From: Lasiodiplodia sp. COLG20
Lineage: Eukaryota > Ascomycota > Dothideomycetes > Botryosphaeriales > Botryosphaeriaceae
Direction: 5' to 3'
Length of the DNA stretch: 64,000 nt
Assembly (NCBI GenBank): GCA_009801085.1
Contig: VNWV01000002.1
Location: 1,302,001-1,366,000, forward strand
Shown: positions 59,025 through 64,000 of the stretch, one piece after another
Numbering within the stretch: position 1 is the stretch's first letter
Layout: every line of letters starts with the position of its first letter
The notes under the pieces: model-generated
Database searches by the model: none
What the model was told of the DNA's origin: nothing
The model's input: the letters and a program-made list of their open reading frames with translations, nothing else
Position numbers and translations under genes: made by a program

Positions 59025-61495
59025 ATGGGCGTCTCCATTATTGACACGCAGCGCGAGAGTGAGCGAGAGCCCCGCGCGCGACCTGTCTGCCCAGCACCCT
59101 GCTGACCCTCGCGCGCAGTCATTCTCGACACGATCCGCAACACAGCCAAGGGAGAAGTTTGTCTCCCCGTGCCCCTCGCGCCCGCTGCTCTGGCTGACCC
59201 CTCATGAAACACACAGTGGAAGGTGATGGTCGTGGACGAGGCGAGCCGCAAGCTCATAGACAATGTCGTCAACGAGGATGACATTCTGAACGAGAACATT
59301 ACCAGTACCGCCCTCGCCCCGCCGCCTGCGCCGAACCCCCCACCTGACTGAGCTTCAGACATCGAGTTGATCACGGACCGCCGGCCTATGAACAAGGACA
59401 TGGATGTCGTGTACATACTATCTCCCCAGCCGCACATTGTCGACTGCATCATGGCCGACTTCGAGCGCCACCGCTACCGCAAGACGTTCTTGATTTGGAC
59501 TTCCCGTGCGCTTTCCCTTCTGTGTCGCCTACGTCCCGACTGACAGCCTCCCAGTGCTCCCCGGCCCGCTTCGAGAACGCATAGACAAGTCGCAAATGGC
59601 GCGCGATCAGATCGCCCTGTTCAGAGTCCTTAATATCGAATACTTCCCCCGCGAGTCGCACCTCATCACGTTCCGTGATCCATGGAGCTTCCCTATCCTG
59701 TTCCACCCCGCTTGCAACAATCTAGTCAGACGCCACTTGGAGGAAATGGCTAAGAAGGTGCGCATCCTGAAGTAAAGAGCACCCCAAACCCCCCGCTCCT
59801 AACCCAGCGCGTAGATTGTTTCTTTGTGTGTGTCGCTTGGAGAATACCCCACGATCCGCTACTACAAGCCGAGGAATCCCCTTCACGAGGCAAGCGTGCT
59901 CTGCTCGCACCTGGCACGATTTGTCCAGGAAGAGATAGACATGTACAAGAAGTTCCACCAGAACTGGCCTCCGCCCTCGAATCGTCCCCGCGGGGTCTTG
60001 TACATCGTGGATCGTTCAATGGACCTTCACTCGCCTCTGCTTCACGAATTCACGTATCAGGCCATGGCTCACGACCTCCTACCAATCAAAGATGGCGACA
60101 AGGTCACGTACAAGACAGTTCTCAACGAGGGTGAGGCCGACGAGGAAGAGAAGGAGATGGAAATAGGAGAAAAGGACCAAATATGGGTCGAAAATCGCCA
60201 CAGGCACATGAAAGACACGATCGAGAAATTGATGAACGACTTCCGGAGGTTCTTGGCCGACAATCCGCATTTCACAAACCCTGACGATGGTGACGCTACC
60301 AACCTGAACACCATCAAAGACATGCTTGCTGGTTTGCCGCAATTCCAGGAGATGAAAGGCGCCTACTCGTTGCACTTGAGCATGGCACAGGAGTGCATGA
60401 ACCTTTTCCAGACATGCAAGTTGCCAGACGTGGCATCGGTCGAACAGGTCAGTAGAAGCTTATCAACCCCGATGAACGATTCTAATTCTTTTGCAGTCCT
60501 TGGCAACAGGCTTGGATGAAGACTACCGTAAACCGAAGAATATGGCGGATCAACTTGTTCGAATCCTCGACGAAGAAAACGTTAGCCCTCCCGATAGGCT
60601 CCGCCTCATTGCGCTGTATCTCTTGTACAAGAACGGGCTTCTCCCCTCGGACCTTAATCTTTTACTAGCACATGCGTCGCTGCCTCCCCAGGATACCCAG
60701 GTCTTGAAGAACCTTGACCTTCTCGGCGCCCGTGTGGAGAAGCCGCTTAAAGACAAAGAGCTGGCGCCACCGCCACTTTTCCCTGCCAAGCAACCTCCTC
60801 CTGGCGCAGAAGAGGAGTACGCACTGTCCCGTTTCGAGCCAAACCTCAAGAGGCTACTCGAAGACCACGTGCGTGGTGCCCTTGACCAGAATGTCTTCCC
60901 CTACACCAAGCCTCATGTGGATGCGGCGGCCGACCAGGCTGCACAGCAAGAAGCTGCTGCCGCCGCTTCCTCACTTCGGTCCGCTAAACCCACGTGGGCG
61001 AAGTCGCGCATGGCATCTGTGGAACCGCGCCAGCGGATTATTGTCTTCATGGCCGGCGGTGCGACCTACTCCGAATCTCGCTCTTGCTATGAGCTCAGCC
61101 AAGCAACATCACGCGATATCTTCCTCGCCACCTCGCACATGCTGACGCCGGGGCTCTTCCTGCGCCAAGTTGGTGACTTGACTATGGATAAGCGTCGTCT
61201 CGGCATTCCCATGGAGCAGCCGCCGCCGAAAGCACCGGCTCATCTGTTCGAGAGGGAGCCTGAGCCGAAGCCGCCTGCACCACCGCCACACGAACAGTTG
61301 CACAAGCTACGCCAAATGGCCCCACCGCAGCCCCCAACCCAACAGATGGCCAACATGCATATGGGTCCCGGTGGTTCGAGGCCGCCGAATGGCGCGCCTT
61401 CGCCTGCTCGAAGCCCGGCGCCGGGCGGAAGGCCTGAGAAGGAGAAGAAGAAGCATCACTTCTTTTCATCCTCCAAGAAGAAGGACAAGTATTGA
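59025..61495 (+). CDS. SEC1: Sec1/Munc18-family (SM) exocytosis protein Sec1, 713 aa
   Basis: Binds assembled SNAREs at the plasma membrane and drives vesicle fusion at hyphal tips. Exons: 59025-59058, 59119-59156, 59217-59304, 59359-59505, 59555-59757, 59815-60447, 60497-61495; phases close exactly. The first five exons are 34-203 nt, so the N-terminal domain (MGVSIIDTQRE, VVDEASRKLIDNVVNEDDI) is easily misannotated. SM signatures include ELITDRRPMNKDMDVVYIL, PRGVLYIVDRSMDLHSPLLHEFTYQA, RLIALYLL and IIVFMAGGATYSE. After residue about 620 a Pro-rich tail ends in a polybasic stretch (KEKKKHHFFSSSKKKDKY), an extension typical of filamentous fungi and perhaps a membrane contact. Confidence 0.95.
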
Positions 61496-62516
61496 TTTTG
61501 TTTGATTAGGCAATAGCGGTGTGTCTTTTGGAAGGACTCGGGCTCTCGTCCTCCACAGCGGACGGTCGGATTTGCATAGCGGGGGCAGCGAAGCGGAGAA
61601 CAGGCGTTCCGGATCACACGTCATGCGCGCCTTGACGGCGCCTGCTTTATCTGTGGAGTTTCAGATGCTTGTTTCACTCTTGCTGCAGTCGGCGGTTTCG
61701 TCTTTCTTCCAGCGAGTCAATTTGGTAGGGCCGTGAATGCGCCTGGCGTGTACATATTACGCGTGTGGCTATACAGATCAATCTTTGCATTATACCAAAT
61801 CTCTATGTCTCGTCTGCTGGTGACTCGTCCCGCTCAGCTGTCTCGTCAAAGCGTTGGAGTATGCATTGCCAAGTCAGGAAAAAGCTTACTCGTAGCGTAT
61901 AGCTTTGTCATAAGCCTGGCTGTTACTTCGGCGTTGTATGAATTGGATGATATAAACAGTAAAGAAAAGGGCGTACAAGAACGTCGGCTCCCCAGCTACG
62001 CAAATTATCGCGTTGCATGGTCTCCGGTGACACAGCATCAGCGAGATTCAACACCGGCATACTCAACGCTCCCACTTTCCCAAATGAAGCACTCCCAGCC
62101 CTGTTTTTATGCAGATTGCAAGCAATCCCGTCAGACGGGCATATTACAGCACATGCACCGACAGTTGAAAAAGAAAAAAGCAAGGAAAAAGCCATTGCCC
62201 GAAGGTATAGCCGCAGGGAGCGAGTGCTGCCAGCCATCCGCTGCAGGCGGAATCCCGCCAGGACTTCCAATCTCCACAATCTCTTCCTCCTCCTTCCTGG
62301 ATACGCGGCTGGGTCAAGGGAAGTTAACTACTAGCCAAGCTTTTCCTGCATCCTAGAGCGTACCTAGTATACCTCTCGCCAACTCGCCCAGGAGCCCCCC
62401 CGTTACACCTCAGCCGCCACTTGCTCCATCAACACGGACAAAAGCGTCACCAGACCACTTTTCCTCGAAGGATATACGACACGACAAAAAGAATATCGAA
62501 ATAAAAATCTGCCCCA
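61496..62516. other. intergenic region, 1 kb
   Basis: 3' flank of SEC1 and promoter of the next plus-strand gene. No gene recognised. Confidence 0.5.
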
Positions 62517-63707
62517 ATGTCATATTATCCGCCGCCGCCGCCACCGCCTCCACCGCCCACCTCCTCCTTCGTGGCAGCATCAGGCCCGCCTGCAACACCT
62601 CACACGACGCCGCAGCCGCCCGAGACGCCGCGCACGCTACACTCGTCCGACCCCGAAGTCCTGACGCCGCCCGAAGGTCCCTACCCAACAAACTCGACGG
62701 CGACCGATGGTGACAACGACGATACCAAACCGGGAGCGACGCCGAACTCGCCGCTTCCACGCCCCGATTCGCACACGCCGCAGTCGTCCTCCCTGCGGAC
62801 GGACTGGCTGGCCGCGCGGGCGCCGGAGCATTACAACGCTTCTCTGTCTTCCCCTTCTCTCCTTCTTCAGCAACAGCAGCAGCAGCAACAGCGGCCGCCA
62901 CCGCCGCAGGAGCCGGGTTGGTACCGAGAGTGGGAAGGGCGGGAGAGGGAGAAGGAAGAAAAGAAGAGGCGGGTGTGCGGATTGAGGCCTGGTGTATTCT
63001 GGATTGTGATTTTGCTGCTGGTGTTGCTGCTAGGGGGTGCGATAGGCGGAGGGGTCGGGGGAGGGCTGGCGGCGTCCGGGGCGCGTGAGGCAGCGGCGGA
63101 AGAAGACAGGTATGTTGCAATTCTCTCCTCTCTCTTCTCAGGGCCATCATGAATGATAACATTGGAGCCGTTCCGCGAGATTGCTCTCTGGAAGGAAGCT
63201 TCCGTGGGGGTTGCAAAAGGAATACTTCTCAGTGATGAAAATGTTGATGTTTGACTGACCCTGCCCCGTTCGATACTCGCGCATAGTTCCACCGCATCCA
63301 CGCCTACCAATGCATCTTCTTCCACTACGACTCTCAGTGGCTCTGCTTCCCCGAGTGCCTCGAATCAAGACTCGATCGATTGTCCTTCGCGAACAGGGCA
63401 ATACTACACGACGACCAACGGCTCTTTGACTTTCCTACAGCTCTGCGGCATCAACATATGCCCGGAGACGTGTGACATCGTGTCAGCTAGCAAGCAGCGG
63501 CTCGATAGCTTCGAGGAGTGCATGGATGCGTGCGCAACGTACAATAAGCAAATTGGAACGCAAAAGTGTGTTGCCGTTGCATGGGATTACCAGCAGGTGC
63601 GGCAGAGCTTCGACAAACTGTGTTGGCTGAAGTTGAGTCAAGCTCCGTTAGTGAGTGATGACCCACAAGATGGATTGACGATCGGGGCGGTGGTTGTGCA
63701 AAGTTGA
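62517..63707 (+). CDS. single-pass membrane protein with Cys-rich extracellular domain, 337 aa
   Basis: Exons 62517-63109 and 63287-63707 (177-nt intron, phase 2). Residues 1-150 are cytosolic low complexity: a run of ten prolines near the start, Thr/Pro-rich middle and a glutamine run (LLLQQQQ...) coded by CAG/CAA repeats. A charged juxtamembrane stretch (REREKEEKKRR) precedes one hydrophobic helix (GVFWIVILLLVLLLGGAIGG), giving an inside-out orientation. The outer part has a Ser/Thr-rich stalk, then about 110 residues with Cys in CPSRTGQYY, LQLCGINICPETC, FEECMDACATY and KLCWLKLS. This resembles the PAN/apple-like or WSC-like outer domains of fungal surface proteins. A sensor or adhesion role is inference. 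No orthologue named. Confidence 0.8.
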
Positions 63708-64000
63708 CAGAATGCTTTCCCATGTTTGTACTAGAAATATTACCTAATATTTTGCTTAAAAATATGTATAATCTATGAGAATGAAGAGTCGGAGAGCAAA
63801 CCATGAGCGGGGAATCTTGTACCTTGAATATAGCATGAATTACCAAGAGCTCGGCCTGAATTTCCTTCGAAAAGCATCCGCTGCACATCATATTAGAGAA
63901 AACGTCCCGCTCTAGATCCAGATGACTCACCGTAATCGAGTATCGCTGCGCAATCGCCCTGAGCTTGCTTCTCTCGAGCCTCCGGGAGCCTGCATAGAGA

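Noticed and set aside
63487..63999. Minus-strand frame open to the window end
   Set aside because: The part from 63780 to the end (around CSGCFSKEIQAELLVIHA) could be the last exon of a gene outside the window, but the rest is antisense to the membrane-protein exon. Too little to call.
1..64000. Biosynthetic gene cluster
   Set aside because: MFS, SDR and Zn2Cys6 genes occur but are tens of kilobases apart, separated by housekeeping genes, with no PKS, NRPS, terpene synthase or P450.
1..64000. tRNA, rRNA or other structured RNA genes
   Set aside because: I looked by eye for GGTTCRA-type T-arm signatures on both strands; the few hits (for example near 35650 and 27436) lack a pairing stem. A tRNAscan or Infernal run would settle it.

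Overview
The window is a nuclear scaffold from a filamentous ascomycete (Pezizomycotina). The evidence is many short introns (about 49-80 nt, GTRNGT...YAG), loosely packed genes on both strands, and typical Pezizomycotina families: class III chitin synthase, GH47 mannosidase, Zn(II)2Cys6 regulator, DHA1 and sugar-porter MFS proteins. I cannot place it below that rank with confidence; Dothideomycetes is a guess. I rebuilt exon structures by hand, checking reading phase at each junction. Most listed models close exactly in frame from ATG to stop.

Layout. 1-6.4 kb: 3' part of adenosine kinase, a three-exon conserved orphan protein, and a DHA1-type MFS transporter. 6.4-15.2 kb: a nine-exon sugar-porter gene with a decayed copy of its own 3' end beside it, and a ten-exon secreted PhoD-like phosphatase. 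17.3-22.5 kb: NADP-isocitrate dehydrogenase, eIF3 subunit i and a secreted histidine-phosphatase-family protein. 23.3-27.4 kb: an orphan protein with a C-terminal Zn2Cys6-like cluster, a 58-residue Cys-rich membrane microprotein that needs splicing to be seen, and a low-molecular-weight phosphotyrosine phosphatase. 29.7-37.3 kb: class III chitin synthase, an SDR oxidoreductase, and a GH47 mannosidase whose C-terminus is lost in a 100-N assembly gap. 38.3-50.1 kb: cohesin loader SCC2, RNA polymerase I subunit RPA12, deoxyhypusine hydroxylase, a hemerythrin-domain protein with a possible mitochondrial presequence, and an atypical hexokinase. 51-63.7 kb: a Zn2Cys6 regulator divergent from the hexokinase, KEI1, mitochondrial helicase SUV3, the SM protein SEC1, and a single-pass membrane protein with a Cys-rich outer domain.

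Most genes are unrelated housekeeping or accessory genes. There is no biosynthetic cluster, CRISPR array, phage or intact transposon that I can support, and no RNA gene that I can recognise. Chitin synthase, GH47, PhoD, the histidine phosphatase and KEI1 all act in the secretory or cell-wall system, but they are not arranged as a unit. Several neighbours share divergent promoters: SCC2/RPA12, DOHH/hemerythrin, hexokinase/regulator and SUV3/SEC1.

The points most worth a second look are the spliced 58-aa microprotein, the hexokinase with a changed sugar-binding residue facing a private regulator, the shortened zinc knuckle in RPA12, the dual-start hemerythrin protein, the decayed transporter duplication, and the truncated GH47 gene at the gap.
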